A program made the position numbers and the translations under genes. A model generated the notes under the pieces. The model ran no database searches. It had not been told where the DNA came from and was given only the letters and a program-made list of their open reading frames with translations. Below, one piece after another: positions 1-9,697 of a DNA stretch of 64,000 nucleotides. Every line of letters starts with the position of its first letter. The stretch's first letter is position 1. The stretch is from Mucilaginibacter sp. dw_454 (GTDB lineage Bacteria; Bacteroidota; Bacteroidia; Sphingobacteriales; Sphingobacteriaceae), in the NCBI RefSeq assembly GCF_018449775.1, contig NZ_JAAVVB010000001.1, positions 1,240,001-1,304,000 on the forward strand, written 5' to 3'.

Positions 1-889
1 CTAACGTGTTAGACGCCACCAAAGATTTGGCTAAGCTTTCCGGGTCTTCGTTCAGTTTTCCAGGCAATAAAAACACGGGGTTTACACTACCCATTTCGGC
101 ATAAACTGGGATCGGTTCCGGCCGTTGTGCAGCCAGATCGAACAAAGCTCTGCCACCGCGTAATGATCCCGTAAAACCAAGTGCCTTGATTAACGGATGC
201 TTAACTAGTGCCTGGCCACTTTCAATTGTTTTGCCTTGGATCAAGGAGAAAACGCCATCAGGCATACCTGTTTTTTTTGCAGCCTCGATAATACAGTTGC
301 CTACCAGCTCTGACGTCACCGGGTGGCCAAAATGCGCTTTGTAAACCACCGGACATCCGGCTGCTAAAGCCGATATGGTATCGCCACCAGCAACCGAGAA
401 AGCGAATGGAAAATTACTTGCACCGAAAACGGCGACCGGCCCCAAAGGACGTTGCATCTGGCAAATCTGCGGTTTCGGCAAAGGCTGGCGTTCGGGCATT
501 GCTTTATCAATTATCGCGTTTACCCATGAGCCTTCTTTTAACAAGTTCGCGAATAGGTTAATCTGCCCTATAGTTCTGTCTATTTCGCCATTTAAACGTG
601 GCTGGGGCAAGTGTGTTTCCTGCATAGCGACAGGCACCAGCGTTTCGCGGATGTTATTGATCTCGGCAGCTATGGCCTCCAAGAAATTAACTCTATCGGC
701 AACTGGCAGTAATTTATACGTTCTGAATGCAGCATCAGCTTTCTTTGCAGCTTCATCTATATTAGCGGCTGTCGCTTCACTAAACATGTACTGACCTGAA
801 TTATCTTTCATCGCTATCGAACTTTTAAAATTGTCCGTAGCACCGTCGGCATTTGAGTATCCAATAATTTGTTTTCCTGTAATTTTCAT
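1..889 (-). CDS. Alpha-ketoglutarate semialdehyde dehydrogenase (NADP+), N-terminal part
   Basis: This is an aldehyde dehydrogenase cut by the left window edge, so only about 296 N-terminal residues are visible. It reads from an ATG at 889 and contains the cofactor-domain stretch FGASNFPFAFSVAGGDT and the glutamate motif YAEMGSVNPVF. Both are typical of 2,5-dioxovalerate (alpha-ketoglutarate semialdehyde) dehydrogenases. The family oxidises the semialdehyde to 2-oxoglutarate at the end of non-phosphorylating pentose and uronate/aldarate routes. The catalytic cysteine lies beyond the edge and cannot be checked. It starts 16 bp after the GH116 gene and should be its operon partner, which suggests the sugar released there is oxidised in the cytoplasm. 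No signal peptide is present. Confidence 0.85.
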   Translation of the reverse strand, partial: MKITGKQIIGYSNADGATDNFKSSIAMKDNSGQYMFSEATAANIDEAAKKADAAFRTYKLLPVADRVNFLEAIAAEINNIRETLVPVAMQETHLPQPRLNGEIDRTIGQINLFANLLKEGSWVNAIIDKAMPERQPLPKPQICQMQRPLGPVAVFGASNFPFAFSVAGGDTISALAAGCPVVYKAHFGHPVTSELVGNCIIEAAKKTGMPDGVFSLIQGKTIESGQALVKHPLIKALGFTGSLRGGRALFDLAAQRPEPIPVYAEMGSVNPVFLLPGKLNEDPESLAKSLVASNTL

Positions 890-905
890 AAGTATTAAAG
901 GGATA

Positions 906-3485
906 TTATCCCAAGTTTTTTGTCATGCCCGAAACAATGACTTTATTCACCGGGATTTTACCATAAGCCACATCCAAACGCGGCACACCTGCTTTCAATG
1001 TCACCGTACCAAAACCTGTTGCTGTTGAAAGAAAGCTCGTAAAATCACCAATCCGTGAATCGATATGCAGTTCCTTATCTATCGCGTCATAGCGTACGCC
1101 GGTAAGCCCCTCGATCATGCCATAACTTGACATAGCCCGTGCGTACCAGTGACCGCATTCGTACTCATTAAATGGATTTCGTACTTCGCCATTGTATCTA
1201 TCACGACAAGCACGTACAATATCCAGGCCTTTTTGAACTTCGCCCATCAACATTAAATGCGATGCAACCTGGTACTCAATGCCAGTCCATACCTCGTTGC
1301 TGTATACAAATGGCAACGAAAGCATGCCGCCTTTTGGCCATGAACAAAGCAGTAAACCGCCTTCATCGCCAATAGCATAAGTAGGCCGCTGCGGATTGGA
1401 ATGTTCGTGCAGACTGGTTTTAAAATTATAGCGATGTACGGATGTTAAATGGTTCCTGGTTTTTTGCTGATCCAATGGATCACCTAAACCGCACATTCTT
1501 GATAGCCATCCACCCATTACACCGTCAGATAACACACCAGTGCCATATTGATATTTAGGACCTTCTTTCTCCAATATTATTTTAGCCTCTGGCTGATACC
1601 CGGTAGCATATGATTGTGCTTTAGCGGGATCAGGAGCCTGTAACTCTTTCCATTCTATTTTTTGTTGGAAATACTCGCCGTTGTACAGCTCGCTTTCCAT
1701 GTACTTTTTACCTTTCGCGTACAACGTCTCGTATCCAGACACATCTTTACCTAAAGCTTTACTCATGGTAATAAATGCGTTTAGTGCGCCTAAATAAAAA
1801 CTTGTTGCAAAGCCTGTTGGCCCCCAAAACTCAATATCGTAAGTATTGTGGTGTGGTTCCTGTACAACGCCGTTTCCTTTCGGGTCCCAGGTTTTGCTAC
1901 AGTAATCCAGGCTGGCTTGTACTTTCGGATAGATCGACTTCAACCATTCTGTATCGCCACTGATGCGCCATTCGCGATGTACTTTCATAATACCGCCGAG
2001 TTGCCCATCCGATGCTGCGTGAAAGTTGTGTACCACCTTGGTTATGGGTAGGTTTGAGCGAAACATCTGGTGTCCTTCTTCATTCTGACTTTCATAAAAT
2101 TCAGTATCGCGCAAGCTGCGCTCTAAGGACGGAAACAAATGCGAAACCGCCTGCGCGTAGTTCCACACGTGGGTGCATGAGCCATGGCAACTTCCCCAGT
2201 TATCGCCGGTTCCCTCCCAGTTCCAAAACCTTCCATCATACTGACGCATTACTGTGGGCGATTTTAATATGGTTAGGTTTGCGGCAATTGCTTCGGTAAC
2301 CTCTGGCGGTAAGGTGCTTTTATAGAATGTATCCGTGAATAGTTTGGTCTTTTTGCGGAGATCGCTGTAATTATCAGTCCAATATTCAGCTACATCTTCA
2401 ATATTTTTGAATTTGCTGCTATACCAGGGTTTATGGAATTGCAAAAGCGGATCGGCATCAACCCGCGCTCTATCCGATGGGTCAACCTCGCCCATACGTA
2501 GTTTGGTATTGGGCACATACCAAGCCATCATCAAGTGAATGGTCTTCTCCTCCCCTGGCTTCAGGCTAAATGGTACAAACAACGATGCACCCGGTGCATT
2601 AGCGCCTACCGGCGGATTGTTTTTTAGCTCACTGTTTTGAATAGATTTCCAGGCCATCGTCAAGCCATCGAACCATCCTCCCCTGAACCAACAATGGTCA
2701 ACAAGTGTTGCCGGGTCATTGGTGCAAATAGCAAAATCGCCCTGTTTTTGTGGATCTTTTTGGGTGCCGTCAGCTGAAAGCGCGAAACCGTTCTTTATAG
2801 ATTTAATGGAGTTTTTGGTATCCGGTTGCTCCATAAAGTTGCGGCTGCTGTAAGAGAAGACACAATCTTGCGTTTTACCACTGTTATTTTTAAAGTGATA
2901 TTCTAATCCGCCAACAGGTAAACTCGCACTGTCCGCATCAGGTGGAACAAAAGGACTCCAGCCTTTTATGTCGACGTGTAAAGGAATATCCTTATCAATC
3001 AAAGTAATATCAGCAAATGGGAATCGTGCGTTAAACTCAGCCGACTCAAAACGAGCCAATCCCCATGTAGCACCACCAGTACCACCTAAACCGGCATCAT
3101 GATTACCAAATTTTTTCCAGGCAGGAACTTTGGCCTCTAAAACTTTGGCTCCGTTAACCAGCCCTTTAATACTAATGGCCGCGAACATCGCCGGCTCATT
3201 AAACACATCCGGATTATTACGTACCGACATGTGCGATATAGCACCTGTACCTTCCAAACAGAACATACCAGCACCTATACCTCCAATCGGGAATGCTACG
3301 CGATTTAAATGCATTCCGTTATAGGGCGTATTGTACGCACGTTTTCCTGGCAGAACAACGGGCAAGGACTTTTCTTCTGTCGAGGTTTTCTCCGCGGCTT
3401 TCAAGCGGCCAATCGGCAAAAATGCCGCTGCCCCGCCAACACCTAAATTCCTTAGAAATCCGCGGCGACCTGATCCGTTTTTCAT
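906..3485 (-). CDS. GH116-family glycosidase (GBA2/DUF608-like), Tat-exported
   Basis: The 859-residue protein begins with a twin-arginine signal (GSGRRGFLRNLG followed by a hydrophobic stretch), so it is probably folded before export. The body has the two-part layout of GH116 enzymes: an N-terminal beta-rich domain (about 45-340) and a C-terminal alpha-barrel (about 370-840). Acidic residues sit in the conserved places WEGTGD (E424) and NTYDIEFWG (D550). I infer these as nucleophile and acid/base by analogy with characterised GH116 beta-glucosidases. Known family activities are beta-glucosidase, beta-xylosidase and glucosylceramidase; the substrate here is unknown. The gene lies 25 bp after the GH172-like gene and 16 bp before the semialdehyde dehydrogenase, forming a three-gene operon. 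Confidence 0.83.
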   Translation of the reverse strand: MKNGSGRRGFLRNLGVGGAAAFLPIGRLKAAEKTSTEEKSLPVVLPGKRAYNTPYNGMHLNRVAFPIGGIGAGMFCLEGTGAISHMSVRNNPDVFNEPAMFAAISIKGLVNGAKVLEAKVPAWKKFGNHDAGLGGTGGATWGLARFESAEFNARFPFADITLIDKDIPLHVDIKGWSPFVPPDADSASLPVGGLEYHFKNNSGKTQDCVFSYSSRNFMEQPDTKNSIKSIKNGFALSADGTQKDPQKQGDFAICTNDPATLVDHCWFRGGWFDGLTMAWKSIQNSELKNNPPVGANAPGASLFVPFSLKPGEEKTIHLMMAWYVPNTKLRMGEVDPSDRARVDADPLLQFHKPWYSSKFKNIEDVAEYWTDNYSDLRKKTKLFTDTFYKSTLPPEVTEAIAANLTILKSPTVMRQYDGRFWNWEGTGDNWGSCHGSCTHVWNYAQAVSHLFPSLERSLRDTEFYESQNEEGHQMFRSNLPITKVVHNFHAASDGQLGGIMKVHREWRISGDTEWLKSIYPKVQASLDYCSKTWDPKGNGVVQEPHHNTYDIEFWGPTGFATSFYLGALNAFITMSKALGKDVSGYETLYAKGKKYMESELYNGEYFQQKIEWKELQAPDPAKAQSYATGYQPEAKIILEKEGPKYQYGTGVLSDGVMGGWLSRMCGLGDPLDQQKTRNHLTSVHRYNFKTSLHEHSNPQRPTYAIGDEGGLLLCSWPKGGMLSLPFVYSNEVWTGIEYQVASHLMLMGEVQKGLDIVRACRDRYNGEVRNPFNEYECGHWYARAMSSYGMIEGLTGVRYDAIDKELHIDSRIGDFTSFLSTATGFGTVTLKAGVPRLDVAYGKIPVNKVIVSGMTKNLG

Positions 3486-3510
3486 ATCAGCTAAATTTTG
3501 GAGTTGATGA

Positions 3511-4701
3511 TTAGTTGATCTCTAACTCGTCTTTTGATGGCAGTTTCGGAATTTCTCCATTTGGACCTTGTTGATACCAGAACGCAACCGAAATAATATC
3601 AGAGTGCTGTTGTAAATATCTCCCGCCGGATTTCCAACCCAGGTCCTGGATAGTAACTTTCAAGTCTTTGTCAAAACGAATAGGGTCCTGGATGTGCCAA
3701 CGATATAAGCCAAAACGCTGCCTGATATTGTAATGGCCATCGCCCCTGATTACCTGCGGTAAACCTGTGTACGCAGTAGAAAATTCGGTATAATTAACCT
3801 CCTCGTTGCTCGTTGGTAAGCGGCGACGAGTATCGAAATCGTATGATCCACAGAAATAATCCTCGGTACCTGTACCTACTATAGTCGCAAATTTAGAGTC
3901 GCCATCCAGGTAAAACTTGATCTCGCCTTCGCCCCACCAGCCGTTGTTATTGATATCAAAACCCATGTAAACGCCTACATACTGACCTTTGCCTTTTACA
4001 CCATCTAAAATGGTATAAACAGAATGATCATTTGGTGTAGATTTTCTGAATTGAGCATGGAAGTAAGCTTCGTCAGCACCAACTTTAGTTAAGGTATAGT
4101 TTACAGAATAATACAGGCTCATCTCGCGGTCGTCCATATTCTGCATAGTAATTTTACATTTTTTGCGGAAAGGCATTTTCCAATAGCAGTTAAATGCGCT
4201 GCCTGGGTTTACTGTCACCGGTAACGAATTTATAGGTGCATACTGGTTCCAACCCATGCCAAAGAATGCACCAACCGGAGCTTCGACAGACGGCGTAGTT
4301 TCGTCATCCCAATAAATACGTACGATAGACAAACGCCAGTTACCGGTTGGTGTCATCCAGATATGTTGAATAGCACCCGGGCCTTCCATTTCGGCAATTG
4401 TGATGGTTTCGCCTGGTTTAATTAATATGTATGGGTTAACTTTCCATCCCTGGCCCAATTCGCGGGCTGCGCCTGACGCGTTGGCCACATTGCGTTTGCC
4501 TTTATCTTTTTCAGGGTCGGCCATGCCACCTTTACCTTTTTCGCCGGTAAAATTTTCAGGACTGATAGAGCGCGATTGTGCGTCTGATACTTTTGACAAA
4601 TTGCCCAGGTTCATATCCAGGCCATTAAATTTTTCGCCTTGCTGTGCGCGGCAGTTAAACGCCACCAAAGCGGCAGCCAGGATAAAAAGTAACTTTTTCA
4701 T
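3511..4701 (-). CDS. DUF2961 / GH172-family protein
   Basis: This is a 396-residue secreted protein with a signal peptide (MKKLLFILAAALVAFNC). The cysteine at 17 is not in a convincing lipobox. The core matches DUF2961, now the GH172 family, whose characterised members act on alpha-D-fructofuranosides and D-arabinofuranosides. The pattern GPGAIQHIWMT followed by RIYWDDETTPSVEAPVGAFFG is the family hallmark. Candidate catalytic carboxylates are E258/E260 in WWGEGEIKFYLDGD and E280 in GTGTEDYF, about 20 residues apart as expected for the family pair; this assignment is inferred. It is the first gene of the leftward operon with GH116 and the semialdehyde dehydrogenase. The substrate is not predictable from sequence alone. 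Confidence 0.85.
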   Translation of the reverse strand: MKKLLFILAAALVAFNCRAQQGEKFNGLDMNLGNLSKVSDAQSRSISPENFTGEKGKGGMADPEKDKGKRNVANASGAARELGQGWKVNPYILIKPGETITIAEMEGPGAIQHIWMTPTGNWRLSIVRIYWDDETTPSVEAPVGAFFGMGWNQYAPINSLPVTVNPGSAFNCYWKMPFRKKCKITMQNMDDREMSLYYSVNYTLTKVGADEAYFHAQFRKSTPNDHSVYTILDGVKGKGQYVGVYMGFDINNNGWWGEGEIKFYLDGDSKFATIVGTGTEDYFCGSYDFDTRRRLPTSNEEVNYTEFSTAYTGLPQVIRGDGHYNIRQRFGLYRWHIQDPIRFDKDLKVTIQDLGWKSGGRYLQQHSDIISVAFWYQQGPNGEIPKLPSKDELEIN

Positions 4702-5063
4702 CGTTTAAATAAGGATTATAAGATTGGTTTATAATGTTAATACAAAGAAAGAACAATGGCTGATAGAAAACTCTCCTTAAATAGCCAATTTTGATACAAT
4801 ATTGGCATTTGAGTTTTGTAACGTTATAAATCACCTACAAATAGTATTACTCAACATCGCCAAAAAGACAACATAATACTGGTTAATAAAGATGTACGCT
4901 TACAGATTTAATTGTATCTTCAATAATAAGAATAAGCCCTCGAGCTTTAAGTTGTATATACAAGATAATAATTTTTGTTCTATATTTATGGCGGACTTAA
5001 TCTTAAATCAAGTCTGCCGGGCGGCAAGCTCTTACCAATTATCCTAAAATTAAAAAATACCAG
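4702..5063. other. Divergent intergenic region between GH172 and GH92 operons
   Basis: This 362-bp stretch separates two divergently transcribed glycosidase operons and must carry both promoters. No gene is visible. Near 4952-4977 a TTG followed 15 bp later by a degenerate TAnnTTTG-like box could be the plus-strand promoter, but the match is weak. The only clear structure is the inverted repeat at 4990-5018, listed separately. No transcription factor gene is adjacent. Confidence 0.5.
4990..5018 (+). promoter_or_regulatory. Inverted repeat in the GH92 leader
   Basis: The arms GGCGGACTT (4990-4998) and AAGTCTGCC (5010-5018) are complementary at 8 of 9 positions around an 11-nt loop. It lies 45 bp before the GH92 start, so it could be a leader hairpin or an operator. 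There is no following T-run, which argues against a terminator. Confidence 0.35.
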
Positions 5064-7271
5064 ATGAAAAACTTTAAAGCAGTTTTTGCCTGTTTATTAT
5101 TGCTGAATACAGGTGTGATCGCACAGCAAAAAAAATCAAACCTGAGTTACGTCGATCCATCTATTGGCGGAGTGGGATTGATACTGGAGCCTACCAGACC
5201 TACTGTACAGTTACCTAATCAACTTATCAGGGTATTCCCGGTTAGGCATGATGCATTGGATGATCAGATCTCGTATTTTCCTTTAACCATAGCATCGCAT
5301 CGCGTGGTTTCTTTATTCAGTTTTATGCCAATAAGCGGAGGCAATCCAAATGCTCTTTGGGATAAGAAGCAAGTATATAACTACGAAACACTTACACCAT
5401 ATTACTATAAATCAGAATTGGGAGATGAAGGCAATTTAATAGAGTTTACGCCATCTGAGAAAAGCGGCTTTTTCAAAATCTCTTTCAAAAAGAGTACAGA
5501 CAATTATCTGCGCATGGGCATTTTGAATGAGGATGGACAAATTACTTTGGCCGACAGGCGCAAACTAACTGGTTCGGAAGTTTTTAGAGGGATGAAAGCT
5601 TATTTCTATGCAGAGACAGATGGCGACCTGACCGAAGCTATAAACAAAACCAAAAATGTGCTCATTAAAGTATCACAGCATGTTAGATTTAAATATGCTA
5701 TTTCTTACATCAGCATCGAACAAGCCAAAGAAAACTTGCATGCCGAAATTCCCGGCTGGGATTTTAACAAGGTAAAAACTACTGCTTATAATGAGTGGAA
5801 CAAAGTAATGTCTCAAATTAATGTTGAAGGTGGCACTTTAGCTCAAAAGCGCGTTTTCTATACCTCGCTTTATCGCTGTTATGAGCGGATGGTAGATATC
5901 AATGAGCACGGTAAATATTATAGCGCTTATGATCACCAGGTGCATCAAAGCAACCGGCCATTTTTTGTGGACAACTGGATCTGGGATACTTATATTGCTT
6001 TGGGTCCCCTGCATATGATACTTGACCCAGACAAAGAGCAAGACAAGATTAATTCATATATCGATATGTACCAACAAAGTGGTTGGATGCCATCGTTTGC
6101 ATTAATATTTGGCGATTGGCCGGCCATGACCGGTAACCACGCCGCCTCATGGATGGCTGATGCCTGGTTTAAAGGCCTGCGTAATTTTGATTTGAAGACC
6201 GCTTATGAAAGTTTGCGTAAAAATTCGCTTGACGCTACGCTCCTGCCCTGGAATAATGGTCCGGCCACCGTACTTGATTCATTTTATAACAAACACGGCT
6301 ACATGCCCGGCCTGCATTATGGCGAGCCTGAAACCGTACCACAGGTAGAGAACGTTTGGGAGAAGCGACAGGCGGTATCCGTTACTTTAGAGAATAGTTA
6401 TAGCGACTGGAACATAGGTCGCCTGGCGGCTGAATTGAATAAGCCTGACGACGAAAAGCTTTTCCTATCGCGATCAAAGAACTATCAAAACGTTTTCAGG
6501 AAAGACAAAGGCTTTATGTGGGCCAAGGATAAAGATGGCAAGTGGATAGAAAATATGGACCCAAAATCTGCCGGTCGAGAGTTTTTTACCGAAAACAATG
6601 CCTATACCTATAACTGGGTGGTTAAGCACGATTTTAAAGGCTTATTTAACTTAATGGGTGGCACCAAACAAGCCGAGGCCAAACTTGACCAGCTATTCCG
6701 TGAGGATTTAGGCACAGCCAAATTCATTTTCTGGAAAACGCAGCCGGATGCTTCAGGCTTGGTTGGACAATTTGTGATGGGTAACGAGCCTAGCTTCCAT
6801 ATCCCCTACCTTTATAATTACATGGGTGCACCATGGAAAACCCAGAAACGCATCCGTATGTTACTGAATACCTGGTATACCGACAACCTATTTGGCATTC
6901 CCGGCGATGAAGACGGTGGCGGCATGACCTCTTTCGTGGTGTTTTCTATGATGGGCTTCTTTCCGGTTACGGCAGGTATCCCGGTTTATAATGTGGGCAG
7001 CCCTGTTTTTACTAAGGTGACCATCAACCTGCCGAATGGCAAAGTATTTACCATTAACGCGGCAAATAGTTCGGCTGATAATAAGTATATCCTAAGCGCA
7101 ACACTGAATGGAGCAGTATTGAATAAGCCGTGGTTTACCCACACTGATCTGGTTAACGGCGCAACCATCAATTTCAAAATGGGCAGCCGTCCTAACAAAA
7201 GTTGGGGAGCCGCCGCTGACGACACCCCGCCAAGTGATGGTAACTCGCTTTACTTAAATAATAAATGGTAA
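5064..7271 (+). CDS. GH92 family exo-alpha-mannosidase (first copy)
   Basis: This 735-residue secreted protein has a cleavable signal peptide (about 1-20, ending in AQQ). It carries the GH92 N-terminal beta-sandwich and C-terminal (alpha/alpha)6 barrel. Diagnostic motifs are GNEPSFH (E575, the expected catalytic acid) and GDEDGGGMTS (D615/D617, the expected general-base region), plus MTGNHAASWMADAW. GH92 enzymes are calcium-dependent exo-mannosidases that trim alpha-1,2, 1,3, 1,4 or 1,6 mannose from N-glycans, yeast mannan or mannosyl phosphates. The linkage here is not predictable. The next gene is a close paralogue starting 1 bp after this stop, so the two are translated from one mRNA. No SusC/SusD pair is nearby. 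Confidence 0.92.
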   Translation: MKNFKAVFACLLLLNTGVIAQQKKSNLSYVDPSIGGVGLILEPTRPTVQLPNQLIRVFPVRHDALDDQISYFPLTIASHRVVSLFSFMPISGGNPNALWDKKQVYNYETLTPYYYKSELGDEGNLIEFTPSEKSGFFKISFKKSTDNYLRMGILNEDGQITLADRRKLTGSEVFRGMKAYFYAETDGDLTEAINKTKNVLIKVSQHVRFKYAISYISIEQAKENLHAEIPGWDFNKVKTTAYNEWNKVMSQINVEGGTLAQKRVFYTSLYRCYERMVDINEHGKYYSAYDHQVHQSNRPFFVDNWIWDTYIALGPLHMILDPDKEQDKINSYIDMYQQSGWMPSFALIFGDWPAMTGNHAASWMADAWFKGLRNFDLKTAYESLRKNSLDATLLPWNNGPATVLDSFYNKHGYMPGLHYGEPETVPQVENVWEKRQAVSVTLENSYSDWNIGRLAAELNKPDDEKLFLSRSKNYQNVFRKDKGFMWAKDKDGKWIENMDPKSAGREFFTENNAYTYNWVVKHDFKGLFNLMGGTKQAEAKLDQLFREDLGTAKFIFWKTQPDASGLVGQFVMGNEPSFHIPYLYNYMGAPWKTQKRIRMLLNTWYTDNLFGIPGDEDGGGMTSFVVFSMMGFFPVTAGIPVYNVGSPVFTKVTINLPNGKVFTINAANSSADNKYILSATLNGAVLNKPWFTHTDLVNGATINFKMGSRPNKSWGAAADDTPPSDGNSLYLNNKW

Positions 7272-7272
7272 G

Positions 7273-9516
7273 ATGATGAAGAAGTATCTACTAGCAGCAT
7301 CTGCCATTTTATTTCTGTCGATGAGCGCCATCGCGCAGCAAAAGAAAGTAAGTTCATTATCTCCTTTAGATTATGTTGATCCAACCATCGGTGGTTCGGG
7401 CATTGTATTACAGCCTACGCGGCAAACCGTGCATCTGCCTAACTCTATGCTGCGAATCTTCCCGTTCAAGCAAGATCAACTAGACGACCAGATCATGTTC
7501 TTCCCACTTTGCGTGGTGTCCCATCGTACAGAGTATGCATTTTCGTTTCTGCCTTTAAAGGGTAAACCCGATGATAGCTTTTGGAGTAAACGTTTTACCA
7601 TTGCTTCAGAAAAATCAACGCCCTATTATTACCAGGCTGAAGAAGAAGATAATGGAACGGTATTAGAATTTACAACATCGGCCAAAAGCGGGTTCTTCCA
7701 AGCTACGTTTAGCGGCGATGAGAATAATTACCTGCGGATAGGCTTAAACGGTGGCTCGGGCGTGGTTGAGCAACAAGACAAAAGAGTGATTACCGGTACC
7801 GAGGACATATCTGGCTTTAAGGCTTATTTTTACGCGGAAGCCAATCAGGATATCAGCAAGATCATTTATCAGAATGATAGCGAGAAGAAACATCTGCTGG
7901 CTAAATTTGACAGCAAGGCGGTAAAGTTTAAATATGCCATTTCTTACATCAGCATTGAACATGCTAAAGCCAACCTTTACACAGAAATACCTGACTGGGA
8001 TTTTAACCTTGTCAAAGAGAAAGCGAAAACTATCTGGAACCAGAAGCTCAATCAGATCAGCGTACAGGGCGGCACCACAGCGCAAAAGCGGACGTTCTAC
8101 ACCTCGTTTTACCGTACCTACGAACGTATGGTGGATATCAATGAATACGGACAGTACTACAGCGCGTACGACCACAAGATTCACCAAAGCAAAGAGCCGT
8201 TCTTTGTAGATAACTGGATTTGGGACATGTATATAGCCGACGAGCCGCTACATACTATTCTCGACCCTAAGAAAGAGACACAGAAGATCAACTCCTACAT
8301 CACCATGTACCAACAAAGCGGCTGGATGCCGGCTTTTGCGCTGGCAACGGGCGACTGGCCTGCCATGACCGGTAACCACGCAGCCTCATGGATGGCCGAT
8401 GCCTGGAGCAAAGGTTTGCGCTTTGATGTAAAGACCGCTTATGAAGGTTTGAAGAAGAACTCTTTGCAGGGCACACTGCTGCCTTGGAGAAATGGCCCGG
8501 CAACCGCTATTGATTCGTTTTATAATACCCATGGCTACCTCTACTCCACGCATCCCGAAGAGCGCGGCAGCAAAGACGGCGTAGATATGGATAAATGGTG
8601 GGAGGGCCGTGGCAATGAGGGCGTCTCAATAACTTTAGAATGGAGTATATGTGATTGGGAGATAGCGCAACTGGCTACGCCGGCTGGTTACCCGCAGGAT
8701 AAAGCTTTGTTTTTGAAACGTGCCGGCAATTATGCCAATGTTTATAATGCAAAAGAGGGGTTCGTTTGGCCAAAGGATAAAGAAGGTAACTGGATCTATC
8801 CGTACAACACCAAACTACTGGGTCGCGAGTATGTAACCGAAAACAACTCATACACCTATAACTGGACACCTAAGCATGATCTGAAAGGTTTGTTTGAAAA
8901 GATGGGTGGGCGCCCTAAAGCGGAAGCCAAACTCGATCAGCTTTTTAGAGAAGATCTCAGCTTGCCTAAGTTCCTGTTCTGGCTGAATCAGCCGGATGCT
9001 TCTGGCTTGGTGGGGCAGTTTGTGATGGGTAACGAGCCGAGCTATCATATCCCCTACCTGTACAACTACCTTGGCGCTCCCTGGAAAACGCAGAAACGCA
9101 TCCGTATGTTAATGGATACCTGGTACCCGGATAACGTATTCGGCATTCCCGGTGATGAGGATGGCGGCGGCACTACATCCCTTGTTGTTTTGTCTATGAT
9201 GGGATTCTTCCCGGTTACACCAGGCATCCCGGTCTATAATATCGGCAGCCCTAGCTTTAATCAAACAAGCATCAAGCTGCCTTCAGGGAAAACATTTACT
9301 ATTAAAGCCGTTAACAATTCTAAAACCAACGTGTACATCCAAAAAGCCACATTAAATGGAAAGATACTGGATAAACCCTGGTTTAAACATACTGACCTGT
9401 TAAACGGCGGCACCTTGGTTCTGCAAATGGGTGATCGCCCTAACAAGGCCTGGGGTGCCAGGGTTCAGGATGCGCCTCCGTCGGCTATTGATGTTGATCC
9501 GTCCAATTATAAATAG
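7273..9516 (+). CDS. GH92 family exo-alpha-mannosidase (second copy)
   Basis: This 747-residue protein is clearly homologous over its whole length to the preceding gene and arose by tandem duplication. It keeps the family motifs GNEPSYH (E588) and GDEDGGGTTS (D628/D630) and has its own signal peptide ending near AIAQQ. The two copies differ in an insertion around residues 425-440 (a Lys/Asp-rich segment ending DKWWEGRGNE). This segment lies between the MTGNHAASW motif and the catalytic region and may alter substrate choice. The ATG ATG start overlaps the upstream stop region with a 1-bp gap, indicating translational coupling. Both copies look intact, so divergence of linkage specificity is more likely than decay. 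Confidence 0.92.
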   Translation: MMKKYLLAASAILFLSMSAIAQQKKVSSLSPLDYVDPTIGGSGIVLQPTRQTVHLPNSMLRIFPFKQDQLDDQIMFFPLCVVSHRTEYAFSFLPLKGKPDDSFWSKRFTIASEKSTPYYYQAEEEDNGTVLEFTTSAKSGFFQATFSGDENNYLRIGLNGGSGVVEQQDKRVITGTEDISGFKAYFYAEANQDISKIIYQNDSEKKHLLAKFDSKAVKFKYAISYISIEHAKANLYTEIPDWDFNLVKEKAKTIWNQKLNQISVQGGTTAQKRTFYTSFYRTYERMVDINEYGQYYSAYDHKIHQSKEPFFVDNWIWDMYIADEPLHTILDPKKETQKINSYITMYQQSGWMPAFALATGDWPAMTGNHAASWMADAWSKGLRFDVKTAYEGLKKNSLQGTLLPWRNGPATAIDSFYNTHGYLYSTHPEERGSKDGVDMDKWWEGRGNEGVSITLEWSICDWEIAQLATPAGYPQDKALFLKRAGNYANVYNAKEGFVWPKDKEGNWIYPYNTKLLGREYVTENNSYTYNWTPKHDLKGLFEKMGGRPKAEAKLDQLFREDLSLPKFLFWLNQPDASGLVGQFVMGNEPSYHIPYLYNYLGAPWKTQKRIRMLMDTWYPDNVFGIPGDEDGGGTTSLVVLSMMGFFPVTPGIPVYNIGSPSFNQTSIKLPSGKTFTIKAVNNSKTNVYIQKATLNGKILDKPWFKHTDLLNGGTLVLQMGDRPNKAWGARVQDAPPSAIDVDPSNYK

Positions 9517-9527
9517 CATATGCAAAA

Positions 9528-9551
9528 AGAGACGCAAAATATTGCGTCTCT
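9528..9551. repeat. Short perfect hairpin of the AGAGACGCAA type
   Basis: AGAGACGCAA (9528-9537) and TTGCGTCTCT (9542-9551) are perfect inverted arms around a 4-nt loop. It lies just after the GH92 operon and could act as a transcription terminator, although only a weak T-run follows. I recall similar 'agagacgcaa' palindromes as dispersed intergenic repeats in several bacterial phyla. Confidence 0.6.
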
Positions 9552-9580
9552 ACATACGGTTCTGGGGTGTTCCTCACCTC

Positions 9581-9671
9581 GTCATCGTGAGCTAGGTACG
9601 AGCGTGACGATCTCTGGCAAAGCGATTATTGTCGCTTTTAAAGAGATTGCCACGCTACGCTCGCAATGACG
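9581..9671. repeat. REP-like imperfect palindrome
   Basis: The left part (GTCATCGTGAGC, then GAGCGTGACGATCTCT) is an imperfect complement of the right part (AGAGATTGCCACGCTACG then CTCGCAATGAC). The centre holds a smaller hairpin, AAAGCG to CGCTTT. The whole element folds into a long stem between convergent genes. It resembles the GTCATTGCGAGC-type dispersed palindromes mobilised by REP-associated tyrosine transposases. No transposase is in the window. Confidence 0.6.
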
Positions 9672-9697
9672 TAACGGAGTAAAAAGACCCAATTACC

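Noticed and set aside
7744..8187. 147-residue open frame on the minus strand
   Set aside because: It lies wholly inside the second GH92 gene and has no family resemblance.
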